From Pseudomonadota bacterium (GTDB lineage: Bacteria; Pseudomonadota; Alphaproteobacteria; Sphingomonadales; Sphingomonadaceae), in the NCBI GenBank assembly GCA_021849075.1, contig JAJZTH010000021.1, forward strand, positions 1-60,710: a stretch of DNA of 60,710 bases, given 5' to 3'. The notes beneath the pieces were generated by a model that made no database searches, was not told where the DNA came from, and saw only the letters and a list, made by a program, of their open reading frames with translations. Position numbers and translations under genes: made by a program. Below, in pieces: positions 48,069-57,700 of the stretch; the first letter of the stretch is position 1, and each line of letters opens with the position of its first letter.

Positions 48069-49220
48069 ATGACCGACATTGCCGACCTGATCGAACCGCT
48101 CGTCGCGTTCCGGCGCGACATTCATGCCCATCCCGAGCTTGGCTTTTGCGAGCATCGCACCGCCGGGCGGATCGCAGAGCAGCTGCGCGCGCTGGGGCTG
48201 GAAGTGCATGAGGGGATCGGCAGGACCGGCGTGGTCGCGGTGCTGCGCAACGGAACGTCAGGCCGCAGCATCGGGTTGCGGGCGGACATGGACGCGCTGC
48301 CGATCCATGAGCAGACCAACCTGCCCTATGCCAGCACGACGCCGGGCACCTTCCATGGTTGCGGCCATGACGGGCATGTCGCGATGCTGCTGGGCGCAGC
48401 GCAGCATCTGACACGCAGCAGGCATTTCGATGGAACGGTGAACTTCTTCTTCCAGCCGGCCGAAGAAGGTCAGGGCGGCGCGCGCGAAATGGTGAATGAA
48501 GGGCTGTTCGACCGCTTTCCCTGCGATCGGGTGTTCGGGCTGCACAACTGGCCCGATCTGCCCGCCGGCACGATCGCCACGCGGCCCGGCCCGATCATGG
48601 GCGCAGCCGACAAGTTCGAAATCCGGCTGGAGGGACGCGGCGGCCATGCCGCCATTCCGCAGGATACGCCCGACGCCATATTGGCGGCCGCATCGCTGGT
48701 GCAGCAATTGAACGCCATCGTGTCGCGCCGCATCGCACCGACCGCTTCGGCCGTGCTGTCCATCACCCAGATTCATGGCGGGCATACGCATAATGTGATC
48801 CCGGAAGCCGTGACCATTTCCGGGACGGTGCGGACGTTCGACCCGGCCGTGCAGGATCGGATCGAGGCGTCGATCCGGCAGGTTGCGGCTGGCGTCGCGC
48901 TGGCGGGAGAACTGACGGCGAGCGTCGATTATCAACGCTATTATCCCGCGACGATCAACGATGCGGAGGCGGCGCAGGAAGCACTGAACGCCGCGGCCAC
49001 GATCGGTACGGCGCGGCTGGCGTCCGACCCGGCCTTCACTTCCGAAGATTTCGCCTTCATGCTTCAGGCGTGCAAGGGCGCTTATATCTGGCTGGGGCAG
49101 GCGAAACCCGAAGGATCGACGCCGCTGCACAATCCGCATTATGATTTTAACGACGATGTGCTGGAATTGGGCGTGCGGTTGCACGTCGCGCTGGTGGAGC
49201 AACATCTGAAGACGGGATAA
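48069..49220 (+). CDS. M20 amidohydrolase (hippurate hydrolase/IAA-amino acid hydrolase type)
   Basis: 383 aa, cytoplasmic. M20D marks: FRRDIHAHPELGFCEHRTA (15-33), GLRADMDALPIHEQT, FHGCGHDGHVAMLLGAA with the metal-binding Cys and His residues, FFQPAEEGQGGAREM with the catalytic Glu pair, GLHNWPDLPAGTI and HNPHYDFNDDVL. Such enzymes release amino acids from N-acyl forms. It lies 16 bp after the lrp gene, so it may feed the aminotransferase by deacylating an N-acyl amine or amino acid; the GNAT upstream could make the acyl form. That link is inference. Confidence 0.92.
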   Translation: MTDIADLIEPLVAFRRDIHAHPELGFCEHRTAGRIAEQLRALGLEVHEGIGRTGVVAVLRNGTSGRSIGLRADMDALPIHEQTNLPYASTTPGTFHGCGHDGHVAMLLGAAQHLTRSRHFDGTVNFFFQPAEEGQGGAREMVNEGLFDRFPCDRVFGLHNWPDLPAGTIATRPGPIMGAADKFEIRLEGRGGHAAIPQDTPDAILAAASLVQQLNAIVSRRIAPTASAVLSITQIHGGHTHNVIPEAVTISGTVRTFDPAVQDRIEASIRQVAAGVALAGELTASVDYQRYYPATINDAEAAQEALNAAATIGTARLASDPAFTSEDFAFMLQACKGAYIWLGQAKPEGSTPLHNPHYDFNDDVLELGVRLHVALVEQHLKTG

Positions 49221-49284
49221 GCCTGTCGAAGCCCTCTCCTGTTACACAGGAAGTGCAGCCCTTCGACAGGCTCAGGGCGAACGG
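49221..49284. repeat. Second GCCTGTCGAAG inverted repeat, partial
   Basis: GCCTGTCGAAG (49221-49231) pairs with CTTCGACAGGC (49261-49271), and the right arm continues TCAGGGCGAACGG to 49284. The left arm lacks its outer half: it begins on the base after the M20 stop codon. It lies between convergent genes and could act as a bidirectional terminator. Confidence 0.8.
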
Positions 49285-49308
49285 AATTCTAAAGTTGCGC
49301 ACAACGCC

Positions 49309-52026
49309 CTAACGCGCCGCCTTGCTGCTGATCTCTACCTGCGTTTCGCCAAGTCCTTCGGCGCGGGCGTGCAGGATGATCTTGCCGGCGCGTTTAGGAT
49401 CGGCCTTCACGATCGCCAGGGCGAGGCCGTTGAAGGCATTGCGGCTCTTTGACGGGAAGGCGGTCAGATCGGTCGGGTCGCCGTTGTCGGTCGCGACGAT
49501 CTCGCCCGGTCCTTCGATCGCGAAGTCGATTTGCTGCTTGGCGGCGGGGACGACATTGCCGTCCTTGTCCAGCACTTTGAGCGTCACGAAGCTGAGGTCG
49601 CGGCCATCATCGGCAATGGTCGCCCGGTCGGCAGTCAGCGACAGTTTCGCCGCTTCGCCTACCGTATGGATCGTCTCGGTCGCCCAGGGCTGGCCCTTCT
49701 TCCAGGTGACGACCTTCACCTCGCCCGGTTCATAGACGACATAATCCCAACGGAAGCGATATTCATAATCGCGCTTTTTTACCTTGCCCTGCGACTTGCC
49801 GTTGACGAACAGTTCCGCCTCATCCGCCGAGGAAAAGACATGGACCGGCGTGATCTGGCCGACACGGTCCGGCCAGGTCCAGTGCGGCAGGATATGCGCG
49901 AATTTGAGGTCCGGGCGCCAGCGCGACTGGTAGAGCCAGAAGCGATCCTTGGGGAATCCGGCAAGGTCGAGGATGCCCGAATAGCTGCTGCGCGAGGTGT
50001 AATAGGGCGTGGGTTCGCCCAGATAATCAAAGCCCGTCCAGACGAATTCGCCCGCGACATAAGGGTTCTGATCGTCAGCCGCCCAAACGCGATCGGGTGA
50101 GGAGCCGAAGTCCGCCGCATGCATCTCATAGGCCGACACCTGATGCGTTTCGGGGTTGCCGCCCGACCAGGGACGCACCGGGCCGCTGATCGCCCCGGCG
50201 ACCGGGAACATATATTCGCCGCGGCTGGAGAGCGCCGAGGCGCTTTCGGTGGACAGGATCACCTTTTCGGGGAATTTCGCGCGGAAGGCGGGATATTGGC
50301 CGATGATGCCGCGAATGCCCGCGCCCTGATAGTTGAGGCTGATGACGTCGACGGTGGTGGGCAGCAGCATGTCCGCCTTGGCGAAGTTCATCGCGCCGGT
50401 GGCGGGACGGGTCGGATCTTCCTCATGCGCGATGGCGACCAGTTCGCGGCCGATCTTTGCGCCGGCTTCGCCATCATATTGTTCGCCGACCTCATTGCCG
50501 ACGCTCCACAGGATGATCGAAGGATGGTTGCGATCCCGGCGCAGCATGGCGCGCGCATCCGCCTCATGCCAGTCGGGGAAGATCAGGTGAAAGTCGTGCG
50601 GGGTCTTCTTCTTTTCCCAGCTGTCGAACACTTCGTCCATCACCAGAAAGCCCATGCGGTCAGTGAGGTCGAGCAGCTCGGGCGCGGGCGGATTATGGCT
50701 CATCCGCACGGCATTGGCGCCCATGTCGCGCAGGATTTCAAGCTGGCGCTCGGCCGCGCGGGCGTTGAAGGCGGCGCCAATCGCGCCCAGATCATGGTGA
50801 TTGTTGACGCCGCGCAGCGGGATATGTTCGCCGTTGACGATGATGCCCCTGTCGGGATCGAACCGGATGTCGCGCACGCCGAAGCGGGTTTCGTAGCTGT
50901 CGATGGCCTTGCCGCCCTGCGTCACGGTGGAGATGGCGACATAGCGGTTGGGCTGCTGCGTCGGGGGAGGCCCCCAGAGGCGCGGATTGGCGAGGATGGT
51001 GGAGCCGCTCAGCACTGCCTTGGCATGGGGGGCGATGCTGGCGGACTGGCGCGCGATGCCGGCGACGGGGCCGCCGATGCGCCGGCCGCTGGCGTCGAGC
51101 GCATAAAGGGTGGTTGCGACTTCAACTTGCGCGGGGGCATCGCCGTCATTGTCGAGCGTGAGGCTCAAGTCGACGGTCGCCTGTTCCTTGCTCACCTTTG
51201 GCGTGCGGACGGTGCTGCCCCACTGGCCGACATGAACCTTGTTCGCGGTGGTGAGATAGATGTCGCGATAGAGGCCGCCGCCCGGATACCAGCGCGCCGA
51301 GGCCGCCGGGTTGTCGAGGCGGATGGCGAGCTGGTTCTTGCCGCCGGGCACGGCGTAGGGCGTCAGGTCGAGACGGAAGCTGTTATAGCCATAGGGCCAG
51401 CCGCCGACCAGTTTGCCGTTCAGCCAGACGGTAGCATAGGACATGGCCCCTTCGACATCGAGGAAAAGGGACTTGCCCTTGGCGCTGGCGGGAATGTCGA
51501 GCGTCTTGCGATACCAGCCTATGCCCCAGCTGGGCAGGCGACCCATGCCGCCATAAGGACCATCCTTGATGAAAGGCCCCGCGATCGCCCAGTCATGCGG
51601 CAAGTCGACATGGGTCCAGCCGCTGTCGTCGAAATTCGCCTGCACATAGGGGACGTCGCCGCCCGGATTGCCGACGGGGCGGACATGATGTTTCGCCGGG
51701 TCCTTGATGAAGGGATTAGCGTTGGGGAGAATCCATGGCTTGAGGACTTGCGCGCCGGCATCGTCGACTTTTACCGCTGCGTCGGGGCGGGCGTCCGCGA
51801 TCTTGCCATCGCCGGCATCCTCAATCAGCGGGCGCACATCATAGCGCAGGTCAGTGGTAAGGCCGGCCGGATCGCCTTTTATGAAGCGCCAGTCCCGGCT
51901 GATCGACACGGTGTCGCGCGCGAGGGCGGGCGCGGCGACGCCCATCGCCAGCGCGGTGAGGCCGAGCAGGGAGGTGGCCGGTCCAGCGCTGTGTCGCAGG
52001 CGCGACAGGGTATTGGACAGGTACAC
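49309..52026 (-). CDS. GH2 beta-galactosidase, exported
   Basis: 905 aa. GTG start at 52026 with GGGAGAGAG upstream; signal peptide to about residue 37 (VAAPALA). GH2 domains in order: sugar-binding jelly roll (about 40-260, NQLAIRLDNPAASARWYPGGGLYRDIYL), immunoglobulin-like domain (about 265-385), TIM barrel (about 390-690) and C-terminal beta domains. Acid/base E512 in LWSVGNEVGEQ and nucleophile E594 in LSTESASALSSRGEY. VNNHHDLGAIG and RMSHNPPAPELLDL are barrel hallmarks. It would release beta-linked galactose (or a related sugar) in the periplasm. A LacI-type operator lies just upstream. Confidence 0.94.
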   Translation of the reverse strand: MYLSNTLSRLRHSAGPATSLLGLTALAMGVAAPALARDTVSISRDWRFIKGDPAGLTTDLRYDVRPLIEDAGDGKIADARPDAAVKVDDAGAQVLKPWILPNANPFIKDPAKHHVRPVGNPGGDVPYVQANFDDSGWTHVDLPHDWAIAGPFIKDGPYGGMGRLPSWGIGWYRKTLDIPASAKGKSLFLDVEGAMSYATVWLNGKLVGGWPYGYNSFRLDLTPYAVPGGKNQLAIRLDNPAASARWYPGGGLYRDIYLTTANKVHVGQWGSTVRTPKVSKEQATVDLSLTLDNDGDAPAQVEVATTLYALDASGRRIGGPVAGIARQSASIAPHAKAVLSGSTILANPRLWGPPPTQQPNRYVAISTVTQGGKAIDSYETRFGVRDIRFDPDRGIIVNGEHIPLRGVNNHHDLGAIGAAFNARAAERQLEILRDMGANAVRMSHNPPAPELLDLTDRMGFLVMDEVFDSWEKKKTPHDFHLIFPDWHEADARAMLRRDRNHPSIILWSVGNEVGEQYDGEAGAKIGRELVAIAHEEDPTRPATGAMNFAKADMLLPTTVDVISLNYQGAGIRGIIGQYPAFRAKFPEKVILSTESASALSSRGEYMFPVAGAISGPVRPWSGGNPETHQVSAYEMHAADFGSSPDRVWAADDQNPYVAGEFVWTGFDYLGEPTPYYTSRSSYSGILDLAGFPKDRFWLYQSRWRPDLKFAHILPHWTWPDRVGQITPVHVFSSADEAELFVNGKSQGKVKKRDYEYRFRWDYVVYEPGEVKVVTWKKGQPWATETIHTVGEAAKLSLTADRATIADDGRDLSFVTLKVLDKDGNVVPAAKQQIDFAIEGPGEIVATDNGDPTDLTAFPSKSRNAFNGLALAIVKADPKRAGKIILHARAEGLGETQVEISSKAAR

Positions 52027-52046
52027 GGCATCTCTCTCCCAAGCAT

Positions 52047-52060
52047 TGTTAGCGTTATCA
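52047..52060 (-). promoter_or_regulatory. LacI-type operator upstream of the beta-galactosidase gene
   Basis: TGTTAGCGTTATCA has the LacI-family form with a central CG and half-sites TGTTAGC and TGATAAC. It lies 21 bp before the GTG start, between promoter and ribosome site, well placed for repression. A further GATAACGC (52071-52078) repeats the half-site in inverted orientation. No LacI gene is in the window. Confidence 0.65.
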
Positions 52061-52110
52061 TTACTCTGAGCGATAACGCGATGCTTGGCAAGAGCAGAAC
52101 CGGTTCAGCT

Positions 52111-53508
52111 TTAGCTGGCCGCGCCTCCCAGCGCCCTGATCAGGGCGACACTGGCGCGCATGCGGCTGGTTTCCACGGCGAGCAGCCCGCGCTGCGCCTC
52201 CAGCGCGGCGGTCTGGGCGGTGACGACCTCCAGATAGTCGGATGCGCCGTCGCGATAGCGGCTAAAGGCGATCTTGCTGGTGCGTTCGGCCGCCTGTGCG
52301 GCGTCACGCTGATCCACCGCCTGCGCCGCCAGATGACGGCCGGCCGCGATCGCATCTTCCGCCTGGCGGAATGCGCCCAACACGGTTTCCCGATAATTGG
52401 CCGCCATTTCATCATATTGGGCGCGCGACAGCTTCACCTGCGCATTGCGCCGGCCGCCGTCGAACAGGGTGACGAGCGCCGACAGCGGGCCAAGCCCCCA
52501 GAAACTATTGGGGCTGCGCAGCAGATCGCCGCGCGTCGTTTCCCATCCACCGGTCAGACCCAGCGTCAGCGACGGGAAATAGGCTGCCCTGGCAACGCCG
52601 ATGCCGGCATTGGCGGCGAAGATGCGCCTTTCCGCCGCCGCAATATCCGGCCGGCGCTGTAGCAATTCGGACGGCGTGCCGGTGGGCATGGCGGGCAATT
52701 GCGGCAACGCATCCTGCGCTGGAATTGAGAAGTCCGACGAGAGCGCGCCGACCAGCGCAGCGATTTCATGCTCGGTCGCGGCGCGTTGATTGGCGACGTC
52801 GGAAATCTGCGCGCGCGCGTTGCTGAGAGTGGTCTTCGCACGGTTGACGTCCATGCCCGATGCAATGCCGCCGCGATGCCGGGTTGCAGTCAGGCTATAG
52901 GCGCGATCAAACGCCTCAACCGTCTGGCGCAGCAGCGCCGCCTGTGCATCCAGGCCGCGCAACCGGGCATAGGCGTCCGCCACCGCCGCCTGAAGGCTGA
53001 GGCGGGCAGAGGCAAGGTCCGCCTCGCTAGCCTGCGCATCGGCTTTGGCTGCGGCGACGCTGTTGCGAATGCGGCCCCACAGGTCGATTTCATAATCGAG
53101 CGAACCGCCGACGACATAGTCATTATAAGTGACGGCGCTGCCATTTCCCTGGAAACGGTTGCCCGACACGCGACGGCGGCTGGCGTCAGCGCCCGCGCCG
53201 ATCGTGGGAATGAGGTCTGCGCCCTCGATCCGGGCGGCGGCGCGCGCCTGATCATAGCGCGCCAACGCGGCGGCCAGCGTGGGACTGGCCTTTTCGGCCT
53301 GCGCTTCCAGATTGTTCAGCACCGGATCGCCGAATGTTTCCCACCAGGGACCACGCGCGGCGCCATCCATTGGCTGCGCCGCGCTCCAGCCCGCCACTTC
53401 CTTGAAGGCGGCGGGCGCAGCGGTTTCGGGCGCATGATAATCAGGCGCCATCGAACAGGCCGCCAAAAGCATGGGCAGCAATGCGACGCCCCGGCGATCA
53501 ACGCCCAT
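52111..53508 (-). CDS. NodT-family outer membrane efflux lipoprotein (second pump)
   Basis: 465 aa. Lipobox MLLAAC puts the lipidated Cys at about residue 18. Outer-membrane-factor repeats include YEIDLWGRIRNSVAAAKADAQA and LGPLSALVTLFDGGRRNAQV, with LQRRPDIAAAERRIFAANAGIGVARAAYFP as the family mark. Its start overlaps the adaptor gene's end by 11 bp, so it is the third gene of the adaptor-pump-channel operon in the order pump, adaptor, channel. It ends 84 bp before the beta-galactosidase start. Confidence 0.93.
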   Translation of the reverse strand: MGVDRRGVALLPMLLAACSMAPDYHAPETAAPAAFKEVAGWSAAQPMDGAARGPWWETFGDPVLNNLEAQAEKASPTLAAALARYDQARAAARIEGADLIPTIGAGADASRRRVSGNRFQGNGSAVTYNDYVVGGSLDYEIDLWGRIRNSVAAAKADAQASEADLASARLSLQAAVADAYARLRGLDAQAALLRQTVEAFDRAYSLTATRHRGGIASGMDVNRAKTTLSNARAQISDVANQRAATEHEIAALVGALSSDFSIPAQDALPQLPAMPTGTPSELLQRRPDIAAAERRIFAANAGIGVARAAYFPSLTLGLTGGWETTRGDLLRSPNSFWGLGPLSALVTLFDGGRRNAQVKLSRAQYDEMAANYRETVLGAFRQAEDAIAAGRHLAAQAVDQRDAAQAAERTSKIAFSRYRDGASDYLEVVTAQTAALEAQRGLLAVETSRMRASVALIRALGGAAS

Positions 53509-54703
53509 GCGCAGCGCCCTTCCCTTCTGCCGATGCGGCCTGCACCTGTACGCGATCGCCGGTGCGGATGGCGTCGGGCGGCGTATCGATCACCTTGTCC
53601 TGTGCGGTCACACCGGTCGAAAGCTGAACGGTCGCGCCTTCATCGCGCGCGATGGTGACGGGCTTGACGGTCACGCGGCCGTCCGATCCGACGACGGCGA
53701 CGGTCGGGCCGTCATTGCCATAGAGGATGGCGCTGCCCGGCAGCGTCAGGGCGTTACCCTGGCCTGCGCCGACCTGGAAGCGAACCTGCGCGAAGGCGCC
53801 AGGTTTGAGCGCGGCATCGGGATTGGCCGCCTGCAACTGCACCAGCACCGCGCCCGATTGCGGATCAACCGCGCCTGCACTGCTGGTCATGGTGGCCGTG
53901 AAACTACGCCCCGGATATTCCGGCAGTGAGAGGGTGGCGGTCGCGCCGGGCTTTACGGCAGCGGAATAACCCTGCGGCACGCGCACATAGATGCGCACGC
54001 GATGAATGTCCGACACGGTGAAGAGCGGCTGGGCGCTGGCGTTACCCGCGACGACGAGCGCGCCAATCTGCGCCGAGCGGCTGGTGACGACGCCGTCGAA
54101 GGGCGCGGACAGGCGGGTGAAACCCTGCAACGCCTTCAGCCGCTTCACATTGGCGAGCGCAGCGTTGGAGACGGCCATGCGTGCAGCCAGATCGCCTGCC
54201 TTTTCATCCACTTCCTGCTGGGAGACGGCGTCTTCCTTCAGCATGGCGGACCAGCGGGTCGATGTGGTCGCGGCCAGCCGCTGATTGGCGAGCGCGGTCT
54301 GATAATCGGCCTGCGCGGCGGCAAGTTGCTGGTCAAGATCGGGCGCATCCAGGATCGCAAGCGACTGCCCTGCCCCGACCCGGTCGCCAATATCGGCCAG
54401 CCAACGGCGGACATAACCATTGGTGCGCGCATAAATGGCCGCGCTGTTGAACGCCTGAACATTGCCCGGCAGCACCAGCGCATTGCCGTCCGCATCCGGC
54501 TTGGGCGTCACGACAACGACATTGGGCAAGGCGGCCGAAGCAGCTGTCTCGCGCAGTTCTTCGGTCGCGCTGATCCGCGATGCGATCCCGACTCCGACGA
54601 CCGCGACAGCCAAAATTGCCGCGCCGATGCCAACGCGCTTCAAGGTGCGGCTGTCCGGCCCTGCTTCGGCCGGATGTGCGATGGGGGCTGCATGCTCAGA
54701 CAT
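53498..54703 (-). CDS. RND efflux periplasmic adaptor (second pump)
   Basis: 401 aa from ATG 54703, overlapping the pump stop by 8 bp. N-terminal anchor about 22-42 (RVGIGAAILAVAVVGVGIA). Barrel-sandwich halves IYARTNGYVRRWLADIGDRVGAGQ and RLSAPFDGVVTSRSAQIGALV flank a short hairpin (about 115-175). Beta-barrel and membrane-proximal domains follow. The ARTNGYV and SAPFDGVVT forms are typical of the MdtA-like branch that pairs with HAE pumps lacking the AcrB TM10 lysine. No Cys lipobox. Confidence 0.92.
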   Translation of the reverse strand: MSEHAAPIAHPAEAGPDSRTLKRVGIGAAILAVAVVGVGIASRISATEELRETAASAALPNVVVVTPKPDADGNALVLPGNVQAFNSAAIYARTNGYVRRWLADIGDRVGAGQSLAILDAPDLDQQLAAAQADYQTALANQRLAATTSTRWSAMLKEDAVSQQEVDEKAGDLAARMAVSNAALANVKRLKALQGFTRLSAPFDGVVTSRSAQIGALVVAGNASAQPLFTVSDIHRVRIYVRVPQGYSAAVKPGATATLSLPEYPGRSFTATMTSSAGAVDPQSGAVLVQLQAANPDAALKPGAFAQVRFQVGAGQGNALTLPGSAILYGNDGPTVAVVGSDGRVTVKPVTIARDEGATVQLSTGVTAQDKVIDTPPDAIRTGDRVQVQAASAEGKGAAHGR

Positions 54704-57700
54704 GGCTTGGCTGCATTTCCGTGGTGGGGGCCTTCTGACCATGTTTGCGATGGACAAGGGCGAAGACGGTGGGAACGAAGAAGAGGGTGGCGATAGTGGC
54801 GCAGATCAGGCCGCCGATGACAGCGCGACCGAGCGGAGCGTTCTGTTCGCCGCCCTCGCCCAGGCCGAGCGCCATTGGTCCCATGCCGATGATCATGGCC
54901 AGCGCGGTCATGAGCACCGGGCGGAAGCGGACCATGCCCGCTTCCAGCGCAGCCTTGGTCGCATCGCCCAGTTCGGCGAGCCGTTCGCGCGCAAAGCTGA
55001 CCACCAGAATAGAATTGGCCGTCGCCACGCCCATGCACATGATCGCCCCCGTCAGAGCGGGCACCGACAGGGTTGTGCCAGTCATGAACAGCATCCAGAC
55101 GATGCCGGCCAGCGCCGCAGGCAGCGCCGTGATGATGACGAACGGATCGACCCAGCTCTGGAAATTGACGACGATCAGCAGATAGATCAGCACCACCGCG
55201 CCAGCCAGGCCAAAGCCCAGCCCCGAGAAGGCGGTGTTCATCGTGGCATATTGGCCGCGGATGGTGATGGTCGTGCCCTTGGGCTGATCCGCCTCCATCG
55301 CCTTGATCGCATCTTCGATATCGCCGGCCACGGCGCCCAGATCGCGACCTTGCGTGGTCGCGAAAATGTCGAGCACTGGCGCGATATTATAGTGGGACAC
55401 GACCGGCACCGTGTTTGAGCGCACGATGGTGGCCAAGCCACCCAGCGGCTGCACCGAATTTGCGTTCGCACCCGACACAGGTACGTTGGACAGTTCGCTG
55501 AGCGATCCGACCAGATATTCAGGCGCCTGCGCCACGACCGGATATTGCACGCCATTTTCCGGGTTCACGAAGAAGACCGGTGCGGTCTGCGACGTACCGG
55601 CCAGCTGGCTTGCCAGACTGGTGGTGACGTCGCGTTCGGTAAGACCATATTGGCTGACGCGCGACCGATCGACATCGACGTCCAGCTGCGGCGAACGACC
55701 AGGCTGCTGGATGCGCGCGTCGGCAAGGCCGGGAATGGTTGCGATGCGCGCCATCAGCTTTTGCGCATAAATGCGGTTCGCTTCAGCATTCTTGCCGGCT
55801 ATCTGAATGTCGATCGGTGCCGGGGCGCCGAAGTTCAGAATCTGACTGGTGATGTCGGCCGGCAGGAAAGCGAAGCTGGTGCCGGGGAAGCGGCGGGGCA
55901 GTTCGCGGCGCAGCTGCGTGACAAATTCGTCCGTTGGACGATGGCCATGCTTCAGCGCGATCAGCATGTCGCCATCCTGCGGGCCGATAGTGCCGCTATT
56001 ATTATAGACGGTGTTGATGGAGCTGACTGGCAGGCCGATATTGTCCGTAACAGTGCCCAATTCCTCAGCCGGAATGATCTTGCGGATTTCACGGCCGATC
56101 CGATCGAAGCGGGCGGCCGTGTCTTCGATTCGTGCGCCGATGGGCACACGAATATGCATCGCGATCTGACCGGAATCGACCGACGGGAAGAAGTTGCTGC
56201 CCAGCATCGGCAACAGACCGAAGGACAAGAGGACGATGGCCATAAAGCCGAGCAGGAAGGGCTTGCGCACGCCCAAGGCGCGATGCAGCAGCCCGACATA
56301 GGCGGCGCGAATCTTTTCGAACCGCGCTTCGAACCCACGCTGGAAGCGGACCAGAGGATTATGCGACGTTGGATTGCCCGCCATATGGGCGTCGCCATGG
56401 TCGACATGCGGCTTGAGCAGATACATGGCCAGCGTCGGCACCAGGGTGCGTGACAGAATGAAGGACGCGATCATCGCGAACACGACCGAGAGCGCCATCG
56501 GCACGAACAGGAAGCCCGCAACCCCCGGCAGGAAGAACATCGGCACGAAAACGATGCAGATGCACAGCAGGGCGACGAAGGCGGGCGCCACGATCTGGGC
56601 CGCACCGTCCAGAATGGACTCGGTCACGCCCTTGCCCTGTTCCAGATGCCAGTTGATATTTTCGATCGTCACGGTGGCGTCATCGACCAGGATGCCGACC
56701 GCCAGCGCCAGGCCGCCCAGCGTCATGACATTGAGCGTCTGGCCGAACATGGCGAGCGCCGCGATCGCCGCCAGGATCGCCAGCGGGATCGACAGGGCGA
56801 TGATGACGGTGGAACGCCAGCTGCCCAGGAACAGCAGGATCATCAAAGAGGTAAGCGCGGCGGCGATCGCGCCTTCATGGATCACGCCTTCGACCGCCGC
56901 CTTCACGAACAGCGACTGGTCGCCGATGGGCAGGATCTGAAGGCTGTCGGGCAAAGTCGCCGCGATGCGGGGCAGCGCCTGCTTCACGCCGTCGATGATC
57001 GACAAGGTGGAGGTCGAGCCGTTTTTGAGCACGGTCAGCAGCGCCGAACGACCGCCTTCCACATGCACGACATTTTGCTGCGGACCGCTGCCGTCGCGGA
57101 CATAGGCGACGTCGCGCATATAGATGGTCGCGCCGTTCACCACCCTGACCGGAAGATCGTTGAGCGCCTCAATCGAGGTCGGCGCATTGTTGAGCCGGAC
57201 GCTATATTGGGTGGCGCCAACCTTGACGAAGCCGGCCGGATTGATCTGATTCTGGGCGGCGATGGCGTTGCCGACATCTTGCGCCGACAATCCCTTGGAC
57301 TGAAGCGCCAGCGGATTGAGATCGATCTGGATCTGACGCTGCCTGCCGCCCGAGGGGAAGGGCATGGCGAGGCCGGGGATCGTCACCAGTTGCGGACGAA
57401 TCTGGTTCTGGCCAAGATCGAACAACTGCTGTTCGGTCAAGCCCTTGCCCGACAGCGCCAACTGCAGGATCGGCACGGTCGACGCGCTATAGTTCAGGAT
57501 CAACGGCGGAGTAACGCCCGGCGGCATCTGACGCAGCAGCGTCTGCGAAATCGACGTCACCTGCGCGGTCGCCAGACGAACGTCGGCGCCCGGCTGGAAA
57601 TAGACTTTCACCACGCCGATGCCCTGCAACGACTGGCTTTCGATATGTTCGATATCGTTAACCGTAGTCGTCAGAGCGCGCTCATAGGGACCGATGATCC

